Shown here: in pieces, positions 22,501 through 30,939 of the stretch | Layout of the letters: each line of letters begins with the position of its first letter | Numbering within the stretch: the stretch's first letter is position 1 | From: VRUE01 sp963712595 | Lineage (GTDB): Bacteria; Actinomycetota; Thermoleophilia; Solirubrobacterales; 70-9 | Assembly: GCA_963712595.1 (NCBI GenBank) | Contig: CAVQIM010000006.1 | Location: 84,998-148,997, forward strand | DNA: 64,000 nt | Direction of reading: 5' to 3' | Translations under genes and position numbers: made by a program | The notes under the pieces: generated by a model | Database searches by the model: none | Seen by the model: the letters and a program-made list of their open reading frames with translations, nothing else | Told to the model about the DNA's origin: nothing

Positions 22501-25089
22501 ACCGCCCCCCGCGTTGCCGCCGTTCTGCTTGGCCCCTCCGGTCGCTTTTTTGCGTTTCGAGCGGCGTTTGCGTTTCGGTTTTGGCTTGGCCTCGGTCTGG
22601 CTCTCGGACTCGAGGATCTCGCTCTCGGACTCGACGGTCTGGTTCTCGGGCTTGGTGTCCTTCTCCCCGCCCTTCCCAGCTTTGCGCTTGCGCTTGGAGC
22701 GGCGCTTGCCGCCTTTGGGGAAGTTGCGCAGCAGCTCGCGCGCGATCGCCGAGGGCTTGCGCGCCATCCGCATCCGCGCCCCGCGCAGCACCTCTTCGCC
22801 CTCGGGCGTGTGCGAGACCGCGCCGGCCAGCAGCGCCACCGCGAGGCGGCGATCCTGTTTGCGCGCCGCGTGGACGAGCCGGCGCGCGTTGCGACCGTGG
22901 GCGCGGCCGGAGGAGTTGACCAGGAGGCCGAGCAGCCGCTTCGTCTCTGGCCAGCGCTGCACGGCGTACTCTTCGTGCAGCTCGCGGGTGTAGGAGGCGA
23001 GCCGCCAGACCCACGCCTGCGCCTGGTCGCGGCGGCCGATCCGTTTGTCGGAAAGCGCCTGCAGCAGCGTTTTCGTCCCGGCTCGCTTGTCGTCGCGGGT
23101 CCAGGTCCCGACGATGTCGATCGCGTCGTCGAAGGCGTCGGCGTCGCCGAGGTCGGCGATCTCGCTCAGCGCCTTCAGTTTCAGCTGCGAGTTGCGGTTG
23201 CGCTGCACGCAGGTGAGCAGGAAGCGCCGGCGCAGTTCCTTCGAGTGGGCGCCCTGCAGGATCGCCCGCGCCCGGCGCCAGCCCTGCGGGTTGACCCGCG
23301 CTCCCGCCAGCGCCGCCCAGGCGTGCTGCTCGGCGTGGTCGAGGTTCTCCACCGCGATCCGCCACAGCTCCCGTTCGAGCACCTGGGTGCGGCGCTCCTC
23401 TTGGTCGGAGACCGGGACGATCCGCCGCTCGACACGGATCCGTCGGCCACGAGAGCGTCGCACCGGCCCGATCACGATCGCGCCGCCGCGGTAGACGTCG
23501 CGGTCGAGCAGGCTGTGCAGGGTGACGATCGTCTCGTCGTGGGTCGTCGCAGGGTGGACGAAGTCGATCACCAGACCGGCCTCCTTGCCCGGCGCGCGCC
23601 GGGTGACGCGACCGACCCGCTGCTGGTAGATGCGCCGCGAGGCGGTCGGCGCCAGGTGCATGCAGAGCGTCGCCCGTGGCGAGTTCCAGCCCTCGGCGAG
23701 CAGCATCGCGTTGCAGAGCACGTCGACCTCGCCGCGCTCGAAGCCGGCGAGGATCTCGGCCAGTTCGCGCTTCGGCGTCTCGCCGGAGACGGCGCGGGCG
23801 GCGACGCCAGCGTTCTGCAGCGCCCGGGCGACGTTCTTGGCGTGCTGCACGCCGGCCGTGTAGAGAACGCCGGGAACGCCGTCGAAGCGGGTTTTGTAGA
23901 GGTCGGCGATCGCCACGTTGAAGGGCTCCTGGTCGAGCAGCGCGGCCAGCTCCTCCTGGTCGAAGTCCTGGTCGACCTCGCCCTTTCGCAGCGGCACCTT
24001 GGCGATCGTCCGCACCCCCGGGCCGGGCGGGATCCGCATGCAGCGCAGCGGCGAGATCACGCCGCGGCGGGCCGCCTGGATCAGGTCGAAGCGCGAAGTC
24101 TGGGTCGGGAAGAGGTCGGCGACGTGGCGGGCGATCAGCGCCCCGGTCGCGGTCATGCCGATGAAGACGGGGCCGGTCCAGGCACGGATGCAGGCGCTGG
24201 TCTTCTCGCCCAGGGCGGTGTGGGCCTCGTCGCAGATCACGATCGAGTAGGCGTCGGAGACTTTCTTGTGGTTGCGCACGAACCACTGGTAGGTCTCGAC
24301 CGTGACCGGGCCGTCGGGATCGTCGCGGCCGTCGAGCAGCGGTGGCCGCAGCCGCTCCTTGTAGCCGCGCTCGGAGATCTCGCCGATGAACTGGTCGACC
24401 AGGTTGCGGCGGTGGGTGAGGATCAGCACCCCGCCGGTGCGGGACGCGTCGATGAAGCCGACCGCGGCGACGGTCTTACCGGCGCCGGTGGCGTGCTCGA
24501 ACCAGAAGCGCCGCTCGGCGCCCGGGTCCTCCGGCGCCTCCTCGATCACCTCCTCCTCCTCGTCTTCGGCAACCGGCTCCTCCCAGTCCTGGGGCTCCTC
24601 GTCGGCGTCGAGCTCCTCGTCCTCGAGGGCCGCCTCCCCGTTCTCGCTCTCGCCGTCGGCGTCCTCGTCCTCGCTCGCGACGGCGGTGGCCGGCTTGCCC
24701 GCGGGCGCGGCGCCATTGCCGTTGGCTTCGTCGTTGGCCGCCTCCTGCTGCTCGGCCATCAGCTCGGTCAGCGTCCCGGAGAGCGCGTCGACCTGATGCG
24801 GGTTCAGTTCGGCGCCGTCGCGCAGCTTCGGCGGCTCATCCGCAAGCAGACGCTCCAGTCCCAGCAGCAGCGAGAAATCCTGGCGCCACTGGATCGAGGG
24901 GTCCTCGGCGCCCTCGTCGAGCTCCCTGAGCGCGGCGTCGAGCGCGCGCCGGCGCGCCGTGCCCGGCGCCAGCGCCTCGGGGCCCTCGCCGTCGAGCAGG
25001 AAGGGCTCGCGGGCGAACTTAGCCGCCCGATCGATGTCGGCGCTAGATGGAACTGCCGCCGGCGCGGCAACTTCGCTGGTCTTGGCCAT
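22396..25089 (-). CDS. SF2 DEAH-type helicase with acidic insert and basic/acidic C-terminal tail
   Basis: An 897-residue protein from ATG 25089. Residues 90-110 contain LNPHQVDALSGTL (Q-motif-like). An acidic low-complexity stretch of about 75 residues (115-190) then precedes Walker A HATGAGKTVAAV (199-206) and DEAH at 287-290, with motif III-like GMTATGAL and motif VI RIYQQRVGRVTRRAPGK. The helicase core is related to the type III restriction/UvrB-like DEAD group. Beyond about 520 come a helical domain and a Lys/Arg-rich then Asp-rich tail. No nuclease or methyltransferase partner is adjacent, so a repair or RNA role is as likely as defence. The 3' end overlaps birA. Confidence 0.85.
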   Translation of the reverse strand: MAKTSEVAAPAAVPSSADIDRAAKFAREPFLLDGEGPEALAPGTARRRALDAALRELDEGAEDPSIQWRQDFSLLLGLERLLADEPPKLRDGAELNPHQVDALSGTLTELMAEQQEAANDEANGNGAAPAGKPATAVASEDEDADGESENGEAALEDEELDADEEPQDWEEPVAEDEEEEVIEEAPEDPGAERRFWFEHATGAGKTVAAVGFIDASRTGGVLILTHRRNLVDQFIGEISERGYKERLRPPLLDGRDDPDGPVTVETYQWFVRNHKKVSDAYSIVICDEAHTALGEKTSACIRAWTGPVFIGMTATGALIARHVADLFPTQTSRFDLIQAARRGVISPLRCMRIPPGPGVRTIAKVPLRKGEVDQDFDQEELAALLDQEPFNVAIADLYKTRFDGVPGVLYTAGVQHAKNVARALQNAGVAARAVSGETPKRELAEILAGFERGEVDVLCNAMLLAEGWNSPRATLCMHLAPTASRRIYQQRVGRVTRRAPGKEAGLVIDFVHPATTHDETIVTLHSLLDRDVYRGGAIVIGPVRRSRGRRIRVERRIVPVSDQEERRTQVLERELWRIAVENLDHAEQHAWAALAGARVNPQGWRRARAILQGAHSKELRRRFLLTCVQRNRNSQLKLKALSEIADLGDADAFDDAIDIVGTWTRDDKRAGTKTLLQALSDKRIGRRDQAQAWVWRLASYTRELHEEYAVQRWPETKRLLGLLVNSSGRAHGRNARRLVHAARKQDRRLAVALLAGAVSHTPEGEEVLRGARMRMARKPSAIARELLRNFPKGGKRRSKRKRKAGKGGEKDTKPENQTVESESEILESESQTEAKPKPKRKRRSKRKKATGGAKQNGGNAGGGSEAQLDLAGTEADAPSAGDDDDEIAAAVDAVGDS

Positions 25090-25189
25090 GAAGGCTTTCG
25101 GGTTCCGTCCTCGCCGCACGCAGGACGTGGGCGAGGGCACTAGGACGAGGATGCCGGGAACACTTCGCGTCCCCCCGGCGCTCTCATGA

Positions 25190-25209
25190 GGTCCGCAAAG
25201 CCGCGGACC
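25190..25209. promoter_or_regulatory. Inverted repeat in the helicase/thioredoxin divergent region
   Basis: GGTCCGC (25190-25196) and GCGGACC (25203-25209) separated by 6 bases, located 100 bases upstream of the helicase and 34 bases upstream of the thioredoxin-like gene. A possible operator; no further support. Confidence 0.35.
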
Positions 25210-25243
25210 GAACATACGTATTGTAATCAAGGAATTGACCGAA

Positions 25244-25831
25244 GTGGCACGACAGCTCCGGGTCGGCCTGGCGCTTACGGCGGTGGTGGCACTCCTCGGC
25301 GCCGGCTGCGGCTCGAGCGATGGCGGCGATTACGGGGGTGAGCACCCCGACTACGCGACCGCGCTGGCCGGCTCTCCCGCGCCGCTAGCCGCCCTTCATC
25401 GTCAGGCGAACCGCCTGCTCCCCGGCGGCTCGGCGGCGTTCGACCGGCAGATCGAGACCCTGAAGGGCTATCCCGTAGTGGTCAACGTATGGGCCTCCTG
25501 GTGCGGCCCCTGCCGCTTCGAGTTCCCCACCTTGCAGCGGCTCTCGGCCGCCTATGGAAAGCGGGTGGCCTTCCTCGGCGTCGACAACCAGGACTCCGAC
25601 GACGCGGCCAAGACCTTCCTCGGCGAGGCCCCGGTCCCCTACCCCAGCTACACCGACCCCGACAGCGGGATCGCCGACGAGCTCGGTGCCAGCCGGGGTC
25701 TGCCCGGCACCGCCTTCTACGACCGCCGCGGCAATCTCGTCTACCTCAAGCAGGGGCCCTACACGGATCACGACGAACTTCGGGCCGACATCGAGCGCTA
25801 CGCGCTCGGCGAAGCCGCGCAGAGCGGATAA
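25244..25831 (+). CDS. Thioredoxin-like (TlpA/ResA-type) lipoprotein
   Basis: About 195 residues. An N-terminal signal with lipobox LLGAGC is followed by a TlpA-like domain with WASWCGPC (about residue 86), VAFLGVDNQDS and the cis-Pro region GLPGTAFYDRRG. This is a membrane-tethered extracytoplasmic thiol-disulfide oxidoreductase. It may reduce apocytochrome c for the heme export system upstream in the window, but it lies 8 kb away, so this is inference. The GTG at 25244 is preferred because AAGGA at 25229 is well spaced; TTG 25235 is the alternative. Confidence 0.9.
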   Translation: MARQLRVGLALTAVVALLGAGCGSSDGGDYGGEHPDYATALAGSPAPLAALHRQANRLLPGGSAAFDRQIETLKGYPVVVNVWASWCGPCRFEFPTLQRLSAAYGKRVAFLGVDNQDSDDAAKTFLGEAPVPYPSYTDPDSGIADELGASRGLPGTAFYDRRGNLVYLKQGPYTDHDELRADIERYALGEAAQSG

Positions 25832-25838
25832 TCGGGAT

Positions 25839-26315
25839 ATGGACACAGCCGTCGTCATCGCCCTGGTCGGCATAGCTCTGCTCGTCGGCGAGCTGCTGCT
25901 CTCGACCGGCGGCGTGCTGGCGGCGCTCGGCGCTGCGGGCCTGGTCACCGGCGGCGTGCTGGCGCTGGGGTCCGACAGCGGCGCTGGGGACGTCGTCGGC
26001 CCCGCCCTGATCGCGCTCGGCATCCTCTCCCTCGTCGCCTTCTACTTCATCACCCGCAAGGTGATCGAGGCCCACCGCGACGAGCCAGTTCGGACCGGCT
26101 CCGAGGAGCTCGTGGGGTCGGTGGCGGAGGCGCGTAGCGCGCTCGACCCGGAGGGTCAGGTCTGGGTCGCGGGGACGATCTGGAGCGCCCGCCTCGCCGA
26201 CGGTGTCAGCCAGGTCCGGCTGGGAGATAGAGTCAAGATCGATGCGGTCGAGGGGCTGACCCTGGTGGTCCGCCCCGAGTCATCCCCCACACCAACCAAG
26301 GGAGGCGCAAGCTGA
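25839..26315 (+). CDS. NfeD-like membrane protein
   Basis: A 158-residue protein with three N-terminal membrane segments (VIALVGIALLVGELLL, LGAAGLVTGGVLAL, IALGILSLVAFYFI) and a C-terminal OB-fold of the NfeD type, seen in VGSVAEARSALDPEGQVWVA and LGDRVKIDAVEGLTLVV. NfeD proteins pair with SPFH/stomatin proteins in membrane microdomains, and the next gene, coupled by TGATG, is an SPFH protein. It is the short form lacking the ClpP-like protease domain. Confidence 0.92.
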   Translation: MDTAVVIALVGIALLVGELLLSTGGVLAALGAAGLVTGGVLALGSDSGAGDVVGPALIALGILSLVAFYFITRKVIEAHRDEPVRTGSEELVGSVAEARSALDPEGQVWVAGTIWSARLADGVSQVRLGDRVKIDAVEGLTLVVRPESSPTPTKGGAS

Positions 26316-27100
26316 TGGACGTCGCGGTTGGAGTGTTCCTGATCCTCTTGTTCTTCGCCGTGATCGCGCTCGGCACCTCGGTGCGGGTGCTGCGCGAGTA
26401 CGAGCGCGGGGTGATCTTCCGGCTCGGGCGGCTGATCGCGCAGAAGGGGCCGGGACTGATCCTGCTGATCCCGCTGGTCGACCGCATGGTCAAGGTCGAC
26501 CTGCGCACGGTGACGCTGAACATCCCGCCGCAGGAGGTGATCACCCGCGACAACGTCCCCGCCGGCGTCAACGCCGTCGCCTACTTCCGCGTGATCGATG
26601 CCCGCAAGGCCGTGGTCGAGGTGGAGAACTTCCTCCTCGCCACTTCGCAGATCTCACAGACGGCGCTGCGCTCGGTGCTGGGCAAGGCGGAGTTCGACCA
26701 GCTGCTCTCCGAGCGCGAGCGGCTCAACGAAGAGCTGCAGAAGATCATCGACGAGTCGACCGAGCCCTGGGGGGTGAAGGTGACGGCGGTCGAGATCAAG
26801 GACGTCGAAATCCCCGAACAGATGCAGCGGGCGATCGCCCGTCAGGCTGAGGCCGAGCGCGAGCGGCGGGCCAAGATCATCAACTCCGAGGGCGAGTACC
26901 AGGCGGCGCAGAAGCTCACCGACGCCGCCGACATCATCAGCACCAACCCCGCCTCGTTGCAGCTGCGCTACCTGCAGACGCTGCTGGAAATCGGCAGCAA
27001 CCAGAACACCACCGTGGTCTTCCCGCTGCCGATGGACATGATCGAACCTTTCCTGCCGAGCCGCTCCCGAGATGATCGCGGTCCGGATAAGGCCGAGTGA
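26315..27100 (+). CDS. SPFH/band 7 protein, slipin (stomatin-like)
   Basis: A 261-residue stomatin homologue: one N-terminal membrane helix, then the band 7 domain (VREYERGVIFRLGRL-like start, GPGLILLIPLVDRMVKVDLR, EVITRDNVPAGVNAVAYFRV) and a coiled-coil helix rich in Glu/Arg/Ala (RQAEAERERRAKIINSEGE), ending VFPLPMDMIEPFL. It forms oligomeric rings at the inner membrane and partners with NfeD. Translationally coupled to the NfeD gene. Confidence 0.95.
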   Translation: MDVAVGVFLILLFFAVIALGTSVRVLREYERGVIFRLGRLIAQKGPGLILLIPLVDRMVKVDLRTVTLNIPPQEVITRDNVPAGVNAVAYFRVIDARKAVVEVENFLLATSQISQTALRSVLGKAEFDQLLSERERLNEELQKIIDESTEPWGVKVTAVEIKDVEIPEQMQRAIARQAEAERERRAKIINSEGEYQAAQKLTDAADIISTNPASLQLRYLQTLLEIGSNQNTTVVFPLPMDMIEPFLPSRSRDDRGPDKAE

Positions 27101-27129
27101 CGCTGCGCGGATCCGGCCCCTCCCCGGTG

Positions 27130-27154
27130 TCCCGCGTAGCGCTGCTACGCGGGA
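27130..27154 (+). terminator. Hairpin downstream of the NfeD-SPFH genes
   Basis: Perfect 11-bp stem TCCCGCGTAGC / GCTACGCGGGA with a 3-nt loop, 30 bases after the SPFH stop. No T-run; probable transcript end or 3' stabiliser. Confidence 0.6.
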
Positions 27155-27226
27155 ACCGTCTCGTGTCCGTCCCGCTTGGTCATCGGCCTTCCCGGCCTCG
27201 CGCTAATTTCGGTCGAGGCTCTGAAT

Positions 27227-28282
27227 TTGAGTAGCCCCGAGCTGCGGATCGACCAACTCACCGGCCTGCCGGCGATCCTGGCACCGGGCCGGGCCGATCG
27301 CCCGGAGGGATTCCGGACGAGGGCGAGCGAGCCGAAGGGCCCGGAGAGCTGCCCCTTCTGCGAGGGGCGCGAGGACCGCACCCCGCCGGAGGTCTCCGCG
27401 ACGCGCCCGGGCAGCGGGGCGGCGGACAGCCCGGGCTGGACGACGCGCGTCGTGCCGAACCTCTACCCGGCGCTGGGAGACGGGGAGAGCGAGGCGAATC
27501 CAGGTGCAACGAAGGGCGAGGCGGGAGCCTTCGCCAGCGCCGGCGACCCGCTGCTGGAGTCGCGCCGCGCCGGCGAGCCCGACCTCTTCGCCTCGCGCCC
27601 GGCGCTCGGCGCCCACGAGGTGATCGTCAACGGTCCCGAGCACCTGACCGCGATGGTCGACCTCGGCGAGGAGCAATTCGCCGCGGCCGTCGGGACCTGG
27701 CGCGAGCGGATGCGGGCCCACGCCGATGCCTCCTACGTGCAGCTGATCGTCAACGAGGGGGGCGGCGCCGGCGCCTCGCTCGAGCACACCCACGCCCAGC
27801 TCTACGCGCTCCCCTTCGTCCCGGCGGCGGTGGCGCGCGAGCGCGAGCGAATGGGCGCCTACCGCGAACGCACCGCCGGCGGCGGATTGCTCAGCGACAT
27901 CCTGGTCGAGGAGGTGCGTCGCCGCGACCGCCTGGTCGCGATCGACGAGGAGGCGGCGCTGATCTGCCCCTGGGCCTCGCGCTCTCCCTTCGAGCTGCGG
28001 GTGGTCCCGCGCGCCGAGTCGGCGAGCTTCGCCGAGGACACGATGGGCGCGGCGATGATCCACACCGCCCTGTGCCTGCTCGCGGCGCGCTTCGAGGGCT
28101 CACCCGAGCTCAACCTCTGGGTCCGCACGGCGCCCCGCGGGGCCGAGAGCTTCCACTGGCACGTCGACATCGCCCCGCGGCTCCAGATAAAGGCTGCCTT
28201 CGAGTTCGCCACCGGCGTCGACATCAACATCTATCCGCCGGAGCGCGCAGCCGCCGATTTGCGGGAATGTCTGGCCCAGTAG
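27227..28282 (+). CDS. Galactose-1-phosphate uridylyltransferase-like protein (HIT superfamily)
   Basis: About 351 residues if TTG 27227 is used; other in-frame starts lie upstream to 27176. The N-terminal half has LRIDQLTGLPAILAPGRADRP and the zinc-type Cys pair CPFCEG, then VVPNLYPAL. The catalytic region reads ASLEHTHAQLYALPFVP, with the HxH of GalT-like enzymes in divergent form, and the C-terminal half has SFHWHVDIAPRL. This pattern fits the GalT/DUF4931 branch of nucleotidyl transferases. The real sugar or nucleotide substrate is not evident and no other Leloir genes are nearby. Confidence 0.78.
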   Translation: MSSPELRIDQLTGLPAILAPGRADRPEGFRTRASEPKGPESCPFCEGREDRTPPEVSATRPGSGAADSPGWTTRVVPNLYPALGDGESEANPGATKGEAGAFASAGDPLLESRRAGEPDLFASRPALGAHEVIVNGPEHLTAMVDLGEEQFAAAVGTWRERMRAHADASYVQLIVNEGGGAGASLEHTHAQLYALPFVPAAVARERERMGAYRERTAGGGLLSDILVEEVRRRDRLVAIDEEAALICPWASRSPFELRVVPRAESASFAEDTMGAAMIHTALCLLAARFEGSPELNLWVRTAPRGAESFHWHVDIAPRLQIKAAFEFATGVDINIYPPERAAADLRECLAQ

Positions 28283-28294
28283 GGTCGGCCGGCG

Positions 28295-28921
28295 ATGCCC
28301 CCCAACCCGCGACCGATCCCGCGCTTCATCGCCGACTCCTCCCAGGAGGGCATCCCCCACGGCCGCTTCGCCGAGCGCCTGGGCGAGGCGTTCCGGGCGG
28401 CGTGCGCTGAGATCGAGGACCTGCCCGACGGCGTCGAGCCACCCGCCGAGCTGGACTGGTTCCCGGAGCGCGCCTGGGGCGGGCGGGTCTGGGTTCCCGG
28501 CACGGCCAGAGTCGAGGGGCCCGCGGGGACGCTGGAGCTCTTCGGCCACGTCTCCTACGCGCAGATCGAGCAAGGCGAGCCGTCCGACTTCACCGCCAAG
28601 GCCGATTTCACCGACGTGCTCGCCGAGGACAATCCCGGCTGGAAGATCGACCTCAACGACGAGGTGATCGGCCGCTGGCGAGGCGAGAACGGGCGCGCCG
28701 GCGCCGTTACCCTCGTCTGGGGCCACCCCCTGGTTCAGGGCGCGGTCGCCGCCACCGCCGAACTCGACCTCGAGACCGTCGACCAGGAGGTCGTCTCCAA
28801 CGGCCGCTTCACCCTCCTCGCCCTCGACGCCCTCGAGGGTTACGGCGACGAGATCTTCATGCAGGTGAAGCTTTGGAGCCGCCGGGCCCAGGAGCTGGCT
28901 TCGGAGAGCCTCTACGCGTGA
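28295..28921 (+). CDS. Hypothetical protein, 208 residues
   Basis: ATG start 12 bases after the GalT-like gene, so probably in the same transcript. It is an acidic soluble protein with alternating beta-rich stretches (GTLELFGHVSYAQIEQGE, DVLAEDNPGWKIDLNDEVIG, VTLVWGHPLVQGAVAATAEL). I recognise no catalytic motif, signal peptide or membrane segment, and do not know the family. Confidence 0.7.
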   Translation: MPPNPRPIPRFIADSSQEGIPHGRFAERLGEAFRAACAEIEDLPDGVEPPAELDWFPERAWGGRVWVPGTARVEGPAGTLELFGHVSYAQIEQGEPSDFTAKADFTDVLAEDNPGWKIDLNDEVIGRWRGENGRAGAVTLVWGHPLVQGAVAATAELDLETVDQEVVSNGRFTLLALDALEGYGDEIFMQVKLWSRRAQELASESLYA

Positions 28922-29124
28922 TTCACGGAAGTCCCTGCACAGCAGTTCGCAGCGCATAGCTCGGACATACACAGGCCCTCTACGAGCTGGGCCCACCGGC
29001 GCGGCAACTCCGCTGCGATCCTGCAGCAGGCCGACCAGCTTCCCCGCTTCCTGGTAAGCACACAGTTCGGGGTTACGTGCGTCCAAATTCCTGGACAGTA
29101 CGTTTCTCCTACTTTGTGACTGTA

Positions 29125-29153
29125 TTGCTGTGTTACGGTCTTCGCCCTATTAA
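29125..29153 (+). promoter_or_regulatory. Promoter of the secreted metalloprotease gene
   Basis: TTGCTG (29125-29130), 17-base spacer, TATTAA (29148-29153), set in an unusually AT-rich stretch after a 200-base gap. It places a transcript start near 29160, just ahead of the GTG start at 29188. Confidence 0.6.
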
Positions 29154-29187
29154 TCCTGAGCGATTTAAAAATCTATGGCGCGGTGAG

Positions 29188-30939
29188 GTGAGGCGCGGCT
29201 TCTCGGTCCTCGGCGTTCTGATCGTCTCGCTGACCGTCTCGGCCCTGTCCGCACCCGCGGCGAGCGCCAGCCTGGAAGTCTTCTACAGCGAAATCGGCAA
29301 GCTGAAGCTTTCGGTCGATGCGAGCGGTACCAACTCCGAGACCGGCACGATCGAAGTGGACAAGCCAACGGGAGCAACCGTTCGAAAGGCATTCCTCTTT
29401 GCCGCGAGCACTGGGAGCACGAACTTCAACCCCTCGGACGGCGAGGTGTCCATCGACGGCACTCCAATCAACTGGGATCCCAGCCACACGATTCCCAGCT
29501 CCATCGTCTCGTTCAACACCGCCGCGGACGTGACCTCCATCGTCTCGCCCAAGATCGACGCGGAATCGGCGGGACGCATCCCCTTCACGATCGAAGAGGA
29601 AAACACTACGTTGATGGACGGTGAGATACTCGCCGTCGTCTTCGACGATCCGACGGCGAGGTCGAACACGATCACCCTGATGTACGGGGCCCAGCAGACA
29701 CTCGGAGATCACTTCGCCATTGGCCTCTCCGAGCCCCTGAAACCAAGCTCGACGGCGATCATGGGCCTGGGTATCTCCTACGGCTACCAGCCGGCCGGCC
29801 AGTACAGCACCGTCGACGTCAACGGAACTCGGGTAACTTCCTCAGCGGGTGGGCAGGACGACTGCCCCGAGCGCTACGCCTCGGAACCGGCCTTCACGGC
29901 GTGCGGCAACGGATCCCTGATAACTGTGGGCGGTGTAGGTGATGGCCTCAAAGTCCCGGACGATCCGTTCGTCACCGACACACAATGCAGCGTTGACCCT
30001 GAGCTCGCGGCTCGGTGCGACGACGAGCTCTACAACCTGAAGCCTTTCACGCAGCAGAATGCGACTTCGATCGACGTCGACACGTTCAACCCGTCGAATG
30101 ACGACAACATCTTCTTCGCCTCGCTGGACCTCGGAGCCGAGACGGCACTGGTCGGCGAGGGAATCGTCCTCGGGCCCACCGGCATTCGAACGCAGGCGGG
30201 GACCTTCCATTTTCTCTCGGCGCTCGCCCAGGACGAACATGGGGATCCCGAGGTGGGGCGCACGGTCCACCTGCAGGTGATTTCCGGCCCCAACTCCGGC
30301 CTCGAGCTTTCATCGGTCACCAACTCCGCCGGCAAAGCCTCCTTCAACTATTTCTCGACCCAGACCGGGACCGACATCCTGGAGGCCAGCTTCACGGATG
30401 GATCGAACGTCACGCACACCTCGAACGACGTGACCAAGAAATGGACGCCCCGCATCCCCCACACCTTCGGTGGCGAGTGGCCCTATGACAGCTCCAGCCT
30501 CCCGCTCAACTACTCGTACAGCGGCTCTCATCGCTACCTGGGGAACGTGATCCAGGGCGCCCAAAACTGGAATGCCTCCGGAACCAAGGTGCACATAAGC
30601 CAGTGGACCGGCCTCCCGGATGCCTTGGACATCCCGTTCGTCGACGTCTACCTCCCCGACACCTGGTGGGGGATGACGATCTTCGCCGAAGGCGACTGCT
30701 CTTCATGCGGGTATACGCGCAATGCGATTGCGATGAACCAGCGGACGCTCGATCCCGAAACGGATGCGCAGCGAACCAAGGTCGCCACCCACGAGCTCGG
30801 CCATGCGCTCGGCCTGGAACATCCCTACGGCGTCAGCACGTCGGTGCCCAGCGTGATGTGGCAGGGGTTGCTCGGAGGCAGGATCAGGCAAACCCCACAG
30901 CACTTCGATACCGAACGCATCGACGGGATGTATCCATGA
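29188..30939 (+). CDS. Secreted metzincin-type metalloprotease with Ig-like (Big_1-type) domain
   Basis: About 583 residues from GTG 29188 (VRRGFSVLGVLIVSLTVSAL, a signal peptide ending near AASA). The start is favoured over in-frame GTG 29077 because a promoter lies between them. The middle (about 310-405) is an Ig-like Big_1-type domain (AQDEHGDPEVGRTVHLQVIS). The C-terminus holds the zinc site HELGHALGLEH (about residue 535) and a Met in SVMW, as in metzincins. The N-terminal 300 residues are a beta-rich region I cannot name. Its codon use is less GC-rich than its neighbours. Coupled by ATGA to the next secreted protein gene. Confidence 0.85.
   Translation: MRRGFSVLGVLIVSLTVSALSAPAASASLEVFYSEIGKLKLSVDASGTNSETGTIEVDKPTGATVRKAFLFAASTGSTNFNPSDGEVSIDGTPINWDPSHTIPSSIVSFNTAADVTSIVSPKIDAESAGRIPFTIEEENTTLMDGEILAVVFDDPTARSNTITLMYGAQQTLGDHFAIGLSEPLKPSSTAIMGLGISYGYQPAGQYSTVDVNGTRVTSSAGGQDDCPERYASEPAFTACGNGSLITVGGVGDGLKVPDDPFVTDTQCSVDPELAARCDDELYNLKPFTQQNATSIDVDTFNPSNDDNIFFASLDLGAETALVGEGIVLGPTGIRTQAGTFHFLSALAQDEHGDPEVGRTVHLQVISGPNSGLELSSVTNSAGKASFNYFSTQTGTDILEASFTDGSNVTHTSNDVTKKWTPRIPHTFGGEWPYDSSSLPLNYSYSGSHRYLGNVIQGAQNWNASGTKVHISQWTGLPDALDIPFVDVYLPDTWWGMTIFAEGDCSSCGYTRNAIAMNQRTLDPETDAQRTKVATHELGHALGLEHPYGVSTSVPSVMWQGLLGGRIRQTPQHFDTERIDGMYP

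Noticed and set aside
22396..25089. Defence-system helicase (type III restriction, DISARM or similar)
   Set aside because: No nuclease, methyltransferase or other defence partner is adjacent; neighbours are birA and a thioredoxin-like lipoprotein.
22810..25143. 777-residue open frame antisense to the helicase
   Set aside because: Composition artefact of high GC; helicase motifs on the minus strand are decisive.
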